In this document: positions 1-7,721 of the stretch, one piece after another | Layout of the letters: every line of letters starts with the position of its first letter | Position numbering within the stretch: position 1 is the stretch's first letter | Assembly (NCBI RefSeq): GCF_008298035.1 | Contig: NZ_CP042910.1 | Span: 620,001 to 684,000, forward strand | Reading direction: 5' to 3' | Length of the DNA stretch: 64,000 nt | Origin: Gimesia maris | GTDB taxonomy: Bacteria > Planctomycetota > Planctomycetia > Planctomycetales > Planctomycetaceae | The notes under the pieces: generated by a model | The model's input: the letters and a program-made list of their open reading frames with translations, nothing else | Database searches by the model: none | Told to the model about the DNA's origin: nothing | Program-made: the position numbers and the translations under genes

Positions 1-658
1 TTGGTGATGGCAATTTAGTTCTCATTAGTTGAAAAGTCAATGTTGTCTCATTCTGGTCACTCCAGCTATCCCTCAACGGATTATACGGTGTAAACCAACC
101 CGTTCTCATCGGTCTGACTGTGTTCATCATGATGTCGCAACCAGTTTCTGTAACTGGGTTTGAGGGAATACTGAGTGTACCTGAATTATTCACTATAACT
201 GGTGAAGCTTTATTCAATCGGATTGTTTTGCCAGAGATAATCGCCAGAGTTTGACATGCTTGTCCAGGCGCACTGATGTGGATATTTTTCCAGTTCGTCA
301 GGACTCTGCGAGCTGTTCAACTCCATTCGGCATTCTGTTGCTTTCTGCGATTTCTGTCCGACCGCTTCAAGGGCGCGTGATACGCTTTGGCTGAGAGTGT
401 CTTTCCCAGGAAAGCATTCTGACAAATACACAAAGCTGATCACCAGACAACTGTGTTTGCCTGGTGAATGATAAGGAAGACAGGATCTCTTTCATTATCA
501 GACTGGTTGGGTTTTCAATGGAAAATCTGCTGGTTCGTTTCACACAAAAATAGAGTGCTTAAGATTACCGGGATATTGTTGATGAGAGCATCGCTGGACG
601 CACAGTGATATCAGGAACATCAGTTCGGTCTCATTATTTCAGGGAGCAACGGGTTAAT
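1..658. other. gene-free left edge
   Basis: No convincing coding region is visible in the first 658 bases. The only open frame of any length (minus strand, 210-443) has no recognisable motif and no clear ribosome binding site, and I treat it as chance. No tRNA, strong hairpin terminator or repeat was recognised here. The 3' end of an upstream gene could lie before position 1. Confidence 0.4.
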
Positions 659-1444
659 ATGATAAATAAATTCACTGCCAGGGCAGTTCTGACCGGAATG
701 TTTGTTCTGGGTATGAGCTGTCTGGCGATACCAGGCCAGCTGGAGGCTGGACATAAATGCGGACATGGTCATTGTAAAGGAGGCGGGCTGTCACTGTTTC
801 ATTCCGGAAAGTGCTGCAGTCCCTGGAAGCTGGGCCATAAACATAAATGTAATTCCGGCTGCGGGGGAAGTTCCTGTGGCGGTGGATCTTTAGTCGATCA
901 TTATTATCAGGGAGCCGTCTATGGTATGGGAAACAGTTCGCGCGGCGGTTGCCAGTCGTGCCAGTCTGGAAGTGGTGTTGCTGATTTTGATGGGATGCCA
1001 GCCGGTGGTGTGTCGCCGCAGTTAGGTTTGCAACCCATGCCGATGCAGGCGGCGCCGATGCGCCCGCGGATTCTGCACTATCCGGGTACGATGGGGACTG
1101 CTTATATGCGTCCGACCAGGATGATGCCTGCAGATGGTCCGGAAGGTCATCCTCGGGATGCCGGACTGGATGTCTATGCACCGGGCGCAACCGATATTCG
1201 GGTGGTCGCTTTAAATCGTCAACGGGATGAGATGATCGGCTATCGGGACCCTGCCAACGATGACATCTGGGAATTCGTGACCAAGCGGCCTTTGATACCA
1301 GGCATTCCGCATGTCTACCAGGTGTATGCGATTTTTCCTGAAACGGGTCGAGTTCCGCAAACACAGCGTGTCAGACTGATTATGGGACGCATTGTTGAAT
1401 TGAGCTACAAGAAGTACGAATCAGGTCAGTCGGTTCCCCAATGA
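659..1444 (+). CDS. exported Cys/Gly/His-rich hypothetical protein
   Basis: A 261-residue protein of unknown function. The ATG at 659 is preferred over an upstream GTG at 605 because it opens directly into a signal peptide: charged start, hydrophobic residues about 8-25, then a polar Gln-Leu-Glu-Ala-Gly region. AGGGAG lies about 13 bases upstream. Residues about 30-105 are rich in Cys, His and Gly, with repeated CGHGHC- and GCGGSSCGG-like clusters. The middle is Met/Pro-rich. The C-terminal 80 residues are more ordinary and may form a small beta domain. The Cys/His clusters suggest metal binding or disulphide cross-linking outside the cytoplasm, but this is inference. It is followed by a structured intergenic region and lpxK; no operon link is evident. 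Confidence 0.75.
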   Translation: MINKFTARAVLTGMFVLGMSCLAIPGQLEAGHKCGHGHCKGGGLSLFHSGKCCSPWKLGHKHKCNSGCGGSSCGGGSLVDHYYQGAVYGMGNSSRGGCQSCQSGSGVADFDGMPAGGVSPQLGLQPMPMQAAPMRPRILHYPGTMGTAYMRPTRMMPADGPEGHPRDAGLDVYAPGATDIRVVALNRQRDEMIGYRDPANDDIWEFVTKRPLIPGIPHVYQVYAIFPETGRVPQTQRVRLIMGRIVELSYKKYESGQSVPQ

Positions 1445-1450
1445 GAAAGT

Positions 1451-1612
1451 AACCATTTCTAAGAGTATACTTTTTCCTCTTCAGAAACGGTTGGGTAATT
1501 CGACTGAAACCGCGCCCTGTTGAGAGCAAGGTAGTTGATTGTGTCACTAAGTCTGGCTGCTGATTAGCCAGACGGAAACGACTCGGCTATCATGTTCTGA
1601 ACAGGGCGTGTT
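1451..1612 (+). other. structured intergenic region with nested inverted repeats
   Basis: Between the Cys-rich protein and lpxK there are three inverted repeats. An imperfect pair (AACCATTTCT at 1451 against AGAAACGGTT ending near 1491) follows the stop codon. A perfect 8-bp hairpin GTCTGGCT/AGCCAGAC spans 1551-1573. It is enclosed by a long-range pair CGCCCTGTT (1513-1521) and AACAGGGCG (1600-1608). None has a clean U-tract, so this may be a folded 3' UTR or leader rather than a simple terminator. Confidence 0.35.
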
Positions 1613-1670
1613 CTTTGTAATGTCACCGCCGACTCATTTCATGCTGTAGTGTTTGCAGGCAGGCTGATTC

Positions 1671-2717
1671 GTGGACGAAGTGGAATATCTGAGAATCATC
1701 TCCGGTCAGAGACAGGACTGGCGCGCCCGTCTGCTGTATCAACCCGGCCTGCGATTTCTGAGTCTGCTGTATCGAGGTGGTGTCGGTGTTCGCAACTGGA
1801 TGTTTGACCGCCGACTTCGAAGTGTCAGAACGGTTGAGGTTCCCGTGGTCAGTCTGGGGAATCTGACGACGGGAGGGACAGGAAAGACTCCATTTGTCGC
1901 CTGGCTCACACAGTGGTTTCAAAACCATCAGAAGCAGGTGGCACTGCTGAGTCGAGGCTACCGGGCGTTACCTGGTGAAGTGAATGATGAGAAACTGTTG
2001 CTGGACCGACTGTGTCCCGGCGTGCCTCATTATCAGAATCCGGACCGTTGTGCTTCGGCTGAAAAGGCCATCCGGGATGGGGCCCAGGTACTGATACTGG
2101 ATGACGGGTTCCAGCATCGAAAGCTGGATCGAACTGTCGATCTGGTTTTGATCGACGCTGTCTGCCCCTGGGGGCATGGCGGTCTACTCCCCCGGGGATT
2201 AATGCGCGAACCGAAATCGTCACTCAAGCGAGCGGACTTCGTAATCCTGACACGAGTCGATCAATGTTCTGCGACAGAACTTGCGCAGTTGCAGCAGGAA
2301 TTAATCAAGCTGGTTCCCGCAGATCGAATGGCGACTGCCACGTTTCAGCCCCACGCTTTGATCAATGTGGCTGATGAAACCCTGTCGCTGGAATCGGTCA
2401 AGGGGAAGCGGGTCTGGGGATTTTGCGCGATTGGAAATCCTGCTGGTTTTCGACGCACACTGGAGCAGTCTGGATTTGAAGTGGCAGGGCTCCAGGTGTT
2501 CGCGGACCATCATCATTACTCCAGTGATGATGTGCAGGAGATCGGGGTCCAGGCCAAAGAAGCCGATGTCGATCTGATTCTAACGACCTGCAAGGATCTG
2601 GTTAAGTTAAGTGAACTTATGTTTTGCGGTGTTCCGGTCTGGGGGGTCGAAATCGGTGTTGAATTGCGGGAGGGGAGCGCGTTTCTCGAACAGATATTAC
2701 AGGGGCTTGTAGATTAA
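1671..2717 (+). CDS. lpxK: tetraacyldisaccharide 4'-kinase
   Basis: Transfers a phosphate from ATP to the 4' position of the tetraacyldisaccharide-1-phosphate in lipid A synthesis, at the inner face of the cytoplasmic membrane. The 348-residue length fits the family. Residues about 57-75 hold the diagnostic Walker A region (VVSLGNLTTGGTGKTP, with the P-loop at 68-74). A DDGFQH motif in the middle of the protein is the second family signature, and an N-terminal Arg/Leu-rich segment fits the membrane-associated helix. The start is a GTG at 1671; the preceding ribosome binding site is weak. The gene stands alone rather than next to other lipid A genes. Confidence 0.93.
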   Translation: MDEVEYLRIISGQRQDWRARLLYQPGLRFLSLLYRGGVGVRNWMFDRRLRSVRTVEVPVVSLGNLTTGGTGKTPFVAWLTQWFQNHQKQVALLSRGYRALPGEVNDEKLLLDRLCPGVPHYQNPDRCASAEKAIRDGAQVLILDDGFQHRKLDRTVDLVLIDAVCPWGHGGLLPRGLMREPKSSLKRADFVILTRVDQCSATELAQLQQELIKLVPADRMATATFQPHALINVADETLSLESVKGKRVWGFCAIGNPAGFRRTLEQSGFEVAGLQVFADHHHYSSDDVQEIGVQAKEADVDLILTTCKDLVKLSELMFCGVPVWGVEIGVELREGSAFLEQILQGLVD

Positions 2718-3059
2718 ATGTCCCTCAAAATCGGGTATGCGAGGTTTTGAATGGTTGCCTGTGCTGGATTTACTGCAACAATTCACGATAGATTCCGTAT
2801 TTTGGTCCGCTTTGATCCCAAAAATTGACGTAATCCTGTTTCATAGATACTTGATTTTGGTAGTTTGTTGTGTCATCCTGAGTAGAGATGACATTCACAC
2901 AAAGCGGGTGTTTTGTAGAGAATACGGATCTCGCCTGGCTTGTTACCTTCCTACAGTGCGGCTTTCCCGGTTTGAAGCAACAGCGTCAATCAGGGTTTCC
3001 GTACTCCTTCCCCACGATGGTCTGATCAATCATATTCAAATAGACGAGGTATTTTAATT
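2718..3059. other. intergenic gap, probable leader of the following gene
   Basis: 342 bases without a supportable gene. A 106-codon open frame (2737-3057) has no motif and runs straight up to the next start, so it is taken as chance. The only element I can point to is the GAGGT ribosome binding site at about 3045-3049 for the gene at 3060. Confidence 0.4.
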
Positions 3060-3839
3060 ATGCGAAAGTTGAATCTCAACCAGATATTAATCACTGCTCT
3101 CCTGATTTCTGGATTCAGTTTCCTCTCACCTGTGTCAGTCTCGGCAGCAGAATGGGGATCGGTCACAGGCCGGTTTGTCTATGATGGTGAAGCTCCCAAG
3201 CCTGTCGTGCAGCGGGAAAAAGGTGATCCTAACGTCAAAGATCCCACAGTCTGTGCTGCCATGGAGCATCTCAATAACGATCTGGTCGTCAATCCGGACA
3301 ACAAGGGGATTGCGAATATCTTCATGTACATGAGACGGGCTAAAAATGTACATCCTGATTTGAAAGAATCTAAAAAGAAGACACTTGTCTTTGATCAGCA
3401 GGGCTGTACTTTCGAGCCACATGCATTGTTTGTGCGGACCGATCAGAAAGTCATTGTTAAGTCAGGTGATCCAGTTGCCCACAATACTCATACCTTTCCG
3501 CTCAAAAATCAGGCGGTGAATTTTATTCTGGCTCCCAATGATCGTGAAGGAAAAGAAGTCGAAAACGTCATTTCCGAAATTCTGCCGATGCAGGTGAAAT
3601 GTGACATCCATCCCTGGATGACGGCCTACTGGTTGGTTCTGGACCATCCTTATGCTGTCGTCTCTGATAAAGATGGAAAATTTACGATTGAAAACCTGCC
3701 TGCAGGTAGAAACACTTTTTATCTCTGGCAGGAAAAAACAGGTTACCTGGATCGCAAATTTACAGTGAATATCAAGCCGGGTGAAACCGTTGACATGGGT
3801 GAAGTCAAATTCAGTCCCGCTCAATTTAAAGATAAATAA
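3060..3839 (+). CDS. exported cupredoxin-like protein with carboxypeptidase-regulatory-like domain
   Basis: A 259-residue exported protein. Residues 1-30 form a signal peptide ending in Val-Ser-Ala-Ala-Glu. Residues about 32-60 and 205-255 look like beta-sandwich (carboxypeptidase-regulatory/transthyretin-like) sequence, including a DGKFTIENLPAG motif. The middle resembles a plastocyanin/cupredoxin-type domain: a His in a THTFPLKN-like strand and a Cys-Asp-Ile-His-Pro-Trp-Met cluster about 60 residues later, which could supply His, Cys, His and Met copper ligands. The family occurs in planctomycetes, sometimes called methylamine-utilisation-like; the actual partner is unknown. GAGGT lies about 10 bases before the ATG. 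A strong terminator follows, so it seems to be a single-gene unit. Confidence 0.7.
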   Translation: MRKLNLNQILITALLISGFSFLSPVSVSAAEWGSVTGRFVYDGEAPKPVVQREKGDPNVKDPTVCAAMEHLNNDLVVNPDNKGIANIFMYMRRAKNVHPDLKESKKKTLVFDQQGCTFEPHALFVRTDQKVIVKSGDPVAHNTHTFPLKNQAVNFILAPNDREGKEVENVISEILPMQVKCDIHPWMTAYWLVLDHPYAVVSDKDGKFTIENLPAGRNTFYLWQEKTGYLDRKFTVNIKPGETVDMGEVKFSPAQFKDK

Positions 3840-3870
3840 GCCCTCTCTGCATGACAGAGATATTAGATAC

Positions 3871-3899
3871 GGACACGTCCACCAGGGCGTGTCCTTTTT
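3871..3899 (+). terminator. Rho-independent terminator
   Basis: GGACACG (3871-3877) pairs with CGTGTCC (3888-3894) and is followed directly by five T residues. It ends the transcript of the cupredoxin-like gene. Confidence 0.85.
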
Positions 3900-3943
3900 A
3901 GTGCCTGTAAACCGTTTTTGAAAATGGTGAGGAATTCAGGACC

Positions 3944-6103
3944 ATGCAGATACTTCGCGGTTGCATCGCTCTTTTCGTATGGGGAGTGTTCAGTTTCTCA
4001 ACTGAAATCGGACGGGCGCAACCGGAGCCGCAGGTCAAAACGTCTCGCTTTCGAGAGTCTGTTTCACTGGACGTGAATAATACGGTGCTCAAGAAAATGG
4101 GTTCCGTACGGGATTATCTGTCTGAACAGCAATGGGAAGATGCAGTCAAAATTCTGATTCAGATTTCGGATGAGTATGGCGACTCGTTGTATCCTGAATC
4201 TGCTGGCAGATATCTGCGGGTCTCGGAATATTGTCAGAATCTGCTGGCAGGATTTCCTCCTGAAGCGATCGCCATTTACCGGGAGAAAGTAGATCCCCGC
4301 GCCAAACGCTGGTATGAAGAAGCGCTGGCCAATTCGAGTGAGCAACCCCTGGTCAACATCGCCGAACAGGCATTGATGAGCAGTTACGGGGATGATGCTC
4401 TGAATCTACTGGGAGAGCTGGCGTGGGAGCAGGGTCAACTGGCGGAAGCACGGTCCTGCTGGCGTAAGCTGATTCCGCGAACTGCTTCTGATTCCCCCGT
4501 CTATGACGCCGGATTATTTCATTATCCTGATACGGATTTACCGGTTCCTGAAATTCTGGCCCGCCTGATTCTGGTCAGTTTTTTTGAAGGGAATTTCAGC
4601 CAGGCTGACTTTGAATATCGTCAGTTCCGCAAAAAGTTTCCGGAGACAGACGGAAAGCTTGCAGGAAAAGAGGGGAATCTGTCAGCCTTGCTGGCTGAGA
4701 TTCTGGCTGATCACAGCCAGGTTTCGCTACCTGCCAATCAGGGAGAGATCAAAACATTTGCCGGACATCAGTCGCGGAATTTCAAAGCAGCGCAACAGCC
4801 TGACATAGGTGCGATTGCCTGGAGATTTCCCGTGCCGATGGTCTGGAGTCAGGAATTTACAGCGAAACCGGCATTTGGATTACGCGTCCCCCCGGGACTG
4901 TTTCCCGTGGTTCATCAGGAACATGTTTTCTTCAATGACGCCGAGCGCATCTATGGCTTAAACTGGAAAACGGGGTTACCTGCCTGGTCCCAGGGGCAGG
5001 AGTCCAGTCCGATACTCTATCCTTCTGACAGTCATCTCGTGGCCCGGCTCCCTTTTCGACCCGTGGTCGGCGTGCCCCGCTATACATCGACGATAGCCGG
5101 AGGTCGCCTGTATGCCCGGATGGGATCGCCGGTCACCTCCGTTGCCAAAGACGAACGGCTGGGGCTGTTTTCTGATCTGGTCTGTCTGGATCTCAATCAG
5201 GGCCAGGGAAAGCTGTTATGGAAGATCTCATCGGCCCAGCTGCGAGAGCAAAATTTTGTCTGGTCTTTTGAAGGGGCACCGGTGGTCTCAGGCAACAGAC
5301 TGTATGTCGTATTGCATCGAGGGTTTCCCGAAGTACAGACGAATGTGGCCTGCTTTTCTGCAGACACGGGCGAAATGATCTGGAATCAGAAAGTCTGCCT
5401 GGCCTTAAGAAGTATTGAGGAAGGCGTCAATTATATCAGCCACCTGCTGCTGACCCTGGGAGAAGATCATCTCTACCTGTCGACGGATATGGGGGCCATT
5501 GCCTCTCTGGATACCGTTGATGGAAAGTTGAACTGGCTGGTAACCTATTCCTCCGAGGATAAGACAGACCGGGATGAGATGAGCAATCACATGAAAACAG
5601 GACTGGTTCCCTGTCTATATGATCGCGGGATACTGTTTGCTGCCCCCCAGGATTCGTCGCAGCTGATGGCGTTCGATGCGGAATCCGGATTGCTGCTCTG
5701 GCAGCGGGAATGGCCGGAACAGATACGAAATCTTCTGGGGGTGACGCCGTCCACCCTGGTCGTCAGTGGCAACAGACTGTTTGGGCTGGATCGAGCGACC
5801 GGCAGGATTAACTGGAAAACCGGTTATCACGATCCTGAAGGTTTCGGCTATGGCAGAGGAATCCTGGCCGGCCAGTATATCTACTGGCCTTTAAGAGAGG
5901 AGATTCTTGTCGTTCATACGGAACAGGGTTACCTGAAACAAAAAATATCTCTACGGAAACATTATGGGGAGTCAGGCGGTAATTTAGTGATCGCCGGGAA
6001 TCAGTTACTCGTCGCCCAGCCTCGCAGGCTGACGGCATTTGGAACCGATTCGCGTATTCCGGTTGATGACTCGAAAAACGTTTCCGCGTTAAATGTTAAA
6101 TAA
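3944..6103 (+). CDS. exported PQQ-type beta-propeller protein with TPR-like N-terminus
   Basis: A 719-residue protein. Residues 1-26 form a signal peptide ending near Gly-Arg-Ala-Gln. Residues about 45-200 are helical with tetratricopeptide-like spacing (for example LAWEQGQLAEARSCWRKLI). From about residue 280 to the end there are repeated PQQ/BamB-like blades with the pattern ...L.A.D..TG...W. The fold is clear but cofactor binding is not: many such proteins are scaffolds, not PQQ enzymes. Its layout resembles the N-terminal half of the larger protein at 7722-12332, and the two flank a peroxiredoxin and a thioredoxin-like lipoprotein. Function unknown; probably periplasmic or envelope-associated. 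Confidence 0.75.
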   Translation: MQILRGCIALFVWGVFSFSTEIGRAQPEPQVKTSRFRESVSLDVNNTVLKKMGSVRDYLSEQQWEDAVKILIQISDEYGDSLYPESAGRYLRVSEYCQNLLAGFPPEAIAIYREKVDPRAKRWYEEALANSSEQPLVNIAEQALMSSYGDDALNLLGELAWEQGQLAEARSCWRKLIPRTASDSPVYDAGLFHYPDTDLPVPEILARLILVSFFEGNFSQADFEYRQFRKKFPETDGKLAGKEGNLSALLAEILADHSQVSLPANQGEIKTFAGHQSRNFKAAQQPDIGAIAWRFPVPMVWSQEFTAKPAFGLRVPPGLFPVVHQEHVFFNDAERIYGLNWKTGLPAWSQGQESSPILYPSDSHLVARLPFRPVVGVPRYTSTIAGGRLYARMGSPVTSVAKDERLGLFSDLVCLDLNQGQGKLLWKISSAQLREQNFVWSFEGAPVVSGNRLYVVLHRGFPEVQTNVACFSADTGEMIWNQKVCLALRSIEEGVNYISHLLLTLGEDHLYLSTDMGAIASLDTVDGKLNWLVTYSSEDKTDRDEMSNHMKTGLVPCLYDRGILFAAPQDSSQLMAFDAESGLLLWQREWPEQIRNLLGVTPSTLVVSGNRLFGLDRATGRINWKTGYHDPEGFGYGRGILAGQYIYWPLREEILVVHTEQGYLKQKISLRKHYGESGGNLVIAGNQLLVAQPRRLTAFGTDSRIPVDDSKNVSALNVK

Positions 6104-6161
6104 GAATCAAGAGTACCGTTAACAAAACATGATTTTATACTTTTTAGACAAGGTGAAAGAC

Positions 6162-6767
6162 ATGACATTTTCGTATCGTGAAATCCTCGCTTCGATGTTG
6201 AGTATTGCCTGTATGTGCGGCCTGAGTGCAAGTGCGTCGGGTCAGTTAAATGCACCGCCGGGCAAACTCGAAGTGGGTGACAATGCACCTGCTTTTACTG
6301 CGAAGGATGACCAGGGTAAAGGCTGGAAATCAACCGACTATGTCGGCAAAAAAGTACTGGTCGTGTATTTCTACCCTGCTGATTTAACGGGTGGTTGTAC
6401 CAAGCAGGCGTGCGGCTTTCGCGATGATATGAAAAAGCTGCAGGGAGAAAATGTGGAAGTGATCGGCGTCAGTGGCGATTCCGTTCGCAATCATCAACTC
6501 TTCAAAAAAGAACATGATTTGAATTTCACTCTACTGGCTGATGAAGACGGCGGCGTTGCCAAAAAATTTGGTGTGCCTCTGAAGGCAGGCGGTTCTATCA
6601 AACGCACCATCGATGGCAAGGAAGAAACCTTAACCCGCGGTGTGACAGCAGCACGCTGGACTTTTGTGATCGACAAAAATGGCAAGGTTGTGATGAAAAA
6701 TACCAAAGTCAAAGCCGCTGACGACAGTAAAGCGATTTTGGAAGTGGTGAACCAGCTGAAATCGTAA
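6162..6767 (+). CDS. exported thioredoxin-dependent peroxiredoxin (Bcp/AhpC-TSA family)
   Basis: Reduces hydrogen peroxide and organic hydroperoxides through a cysteine thiol. The ATG at 6162 is chosen over one at 6129 because AAGGTGAAAG sits just before it and it begins a signal peptide (residues 1-28). The mature domain starts with the family's typical GDNAPAFTAKDD. The catalytic motif PxxxTxxC is present (Pro72, Thr76, Cys79), with a candidate resolving Cys84 five residues later as in the Bcp/PrxQ group; the usual TPGC is TGGC here. The 201-residue length equals a Bcp domain plus leader. Export is unusual, because most Bcp proteins are cytoplasmic. Confidence 0.88.
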   Translation: MTFSYREILASMLSIACMCGLSASASGQLNAPPGKLEVGDNAPAFTAKDDQGKGWKSTDYVGKKVLVVYFYPADLTGGCTKQACGFRDDMKKLQGENVEVIGVSGDSVRNHQLFKKEHDLNFTLLADEDGGVAKKFGVPLKAGGSIKRTIDGKEETLTRGVTAARWTFVIDKNGKVVMKNTKVKAADDSKAILEVVNQLKS

Positions 6768-6926
6768 TTACGGATTTGCCTGATTCTTCCGTGGAAAATC
6801 TCTGAATCAGGCTGACGGCTCATCCGCAAAAAGCATCTTTCGTACTCGACAGCCAATGTACTGGCGGCGTACAATTGATGCTGCGGGTGAGGTAGTTCTT
6901 ATCGTTATTGAGGGGGGAGTTGAGCA

Positions 6927-7619
6927 GTGCATGCTGTCCGTGCCACCAGAATTCTATTGGCTGTCATGTGTGTTTCCCTGGGGAGCGTCGTGTTTGTGAC
7001 AGGATGTGGAACATCGGGACAAACGCCTCAATCGCTGACCGGTGTTGCTGATCAAGAGTCAGAATCCTCTGCGGCAGAAATTTCCGGAGTAGAAGGTTCT
7101 GAGAGTGATGCAGATCAGGATCAGACCGAACGGGTGACTTATCAGTCGGGGATGGAGATCGGCGCGATTCCCATGCCCTTTGAAGTGGCCGATGTGACCG
7201 GGCCGAATAAAGGAAAAACGTTGTGTTATCGCTGCCTGTATGGGGAGCGGCCTGTGGTGGGAATTTTTGTCAGAGAACTTGATGAGCCGACGACAGCGTT
7301 GATTCAAAAAATCGATTCGGAAGTCGCCGCACATCAGGATGAGAAACTGGCAGCGTTTGTTGTGATGCTGACCGATACCCCCGCTGAAGTAAAAACGGAA
7401 CTGGAGAAGATCGCCAGTAAAAACCAGATTGCTCATATCCCATTCACTGTTTTTGAAGGAACAGCAGGGCCCCTGGGTTACAATATCAAGCAGGATGCCA
7501 GTCTGAATGTGATGATGTGGGAAGGTGTTGTTAAAGCAAACCGGGCCTGGCAGGCAGGGCAGTTGAAGCCGGATGAAATCAGTGAAGTCATTGCTGATAC
7601 AAGATTGATGATTCATTAA
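6927..7619 (+). CDS. lipoprotein with a thioredoxin-like domain and CxxC
   Basis: A 230-residue lipoprotein. The GTG at 6927 is supported by GGGGGGAG about 10 bases upstream. Residues 1-27 form a lipoprotein signal with lipobox Val-Thr-Gly-Cys (Cys27). An acidic Ser/Glu/Asp linker follows (about 35-70). Residues about 80-225 read like a thioredoxin-fold protein: a strand with GIFVREL, then alternating helices and strands. It carries Cys100-Tyr-Arg-Cys103, placed just before the strand that usually precedes the redox helix, so the active-site assignment is uncertain. It lies directly after an exported peroxiredoxin, suggesting a role in extracytoplasmic redox chemistry; this is inference. Confidence 0.65.
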   Translation: MHAVRATRILLAVMCVSLGSVVFVTGCGTSGQTPQSLTGVADQESESSAAEISGVEGSESDADQDQTERVTYQSGMEIGAIPMPFEVADVTGPNKGKTLCYRCLYGERPVVGIFVRELDEPTTALIQKIDSEVAAHQDEKLAAFVVMLTDTPAEVKTELEKIASKNQIAHIPFTVFEGTAGPLGYNIKQDASLNVMMWEGVVKANRAWQAGQLKPDEISEVIADTRLMIH

Positions 7620-7721
7620 CGCTGCTGGATTATTCAAGTGGGACCGCTGGTTTCGATGCACTCCCGGGACCTGTGTTTATTTAAATCAGATTTATGGAAA
7701 GTGGAATTCCTGCATTTGCCT

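Noticed and set aside
210-443. 77-codon minus-strand open frame near the left edge
   Set aside because: No motif, no clear ribosome binding site.
2737-3057. 106-codon open frame between lpxK and the cupredoxin-like gene
   Set aside because: Composition unlike real genes and no motif; probably leader DNA.
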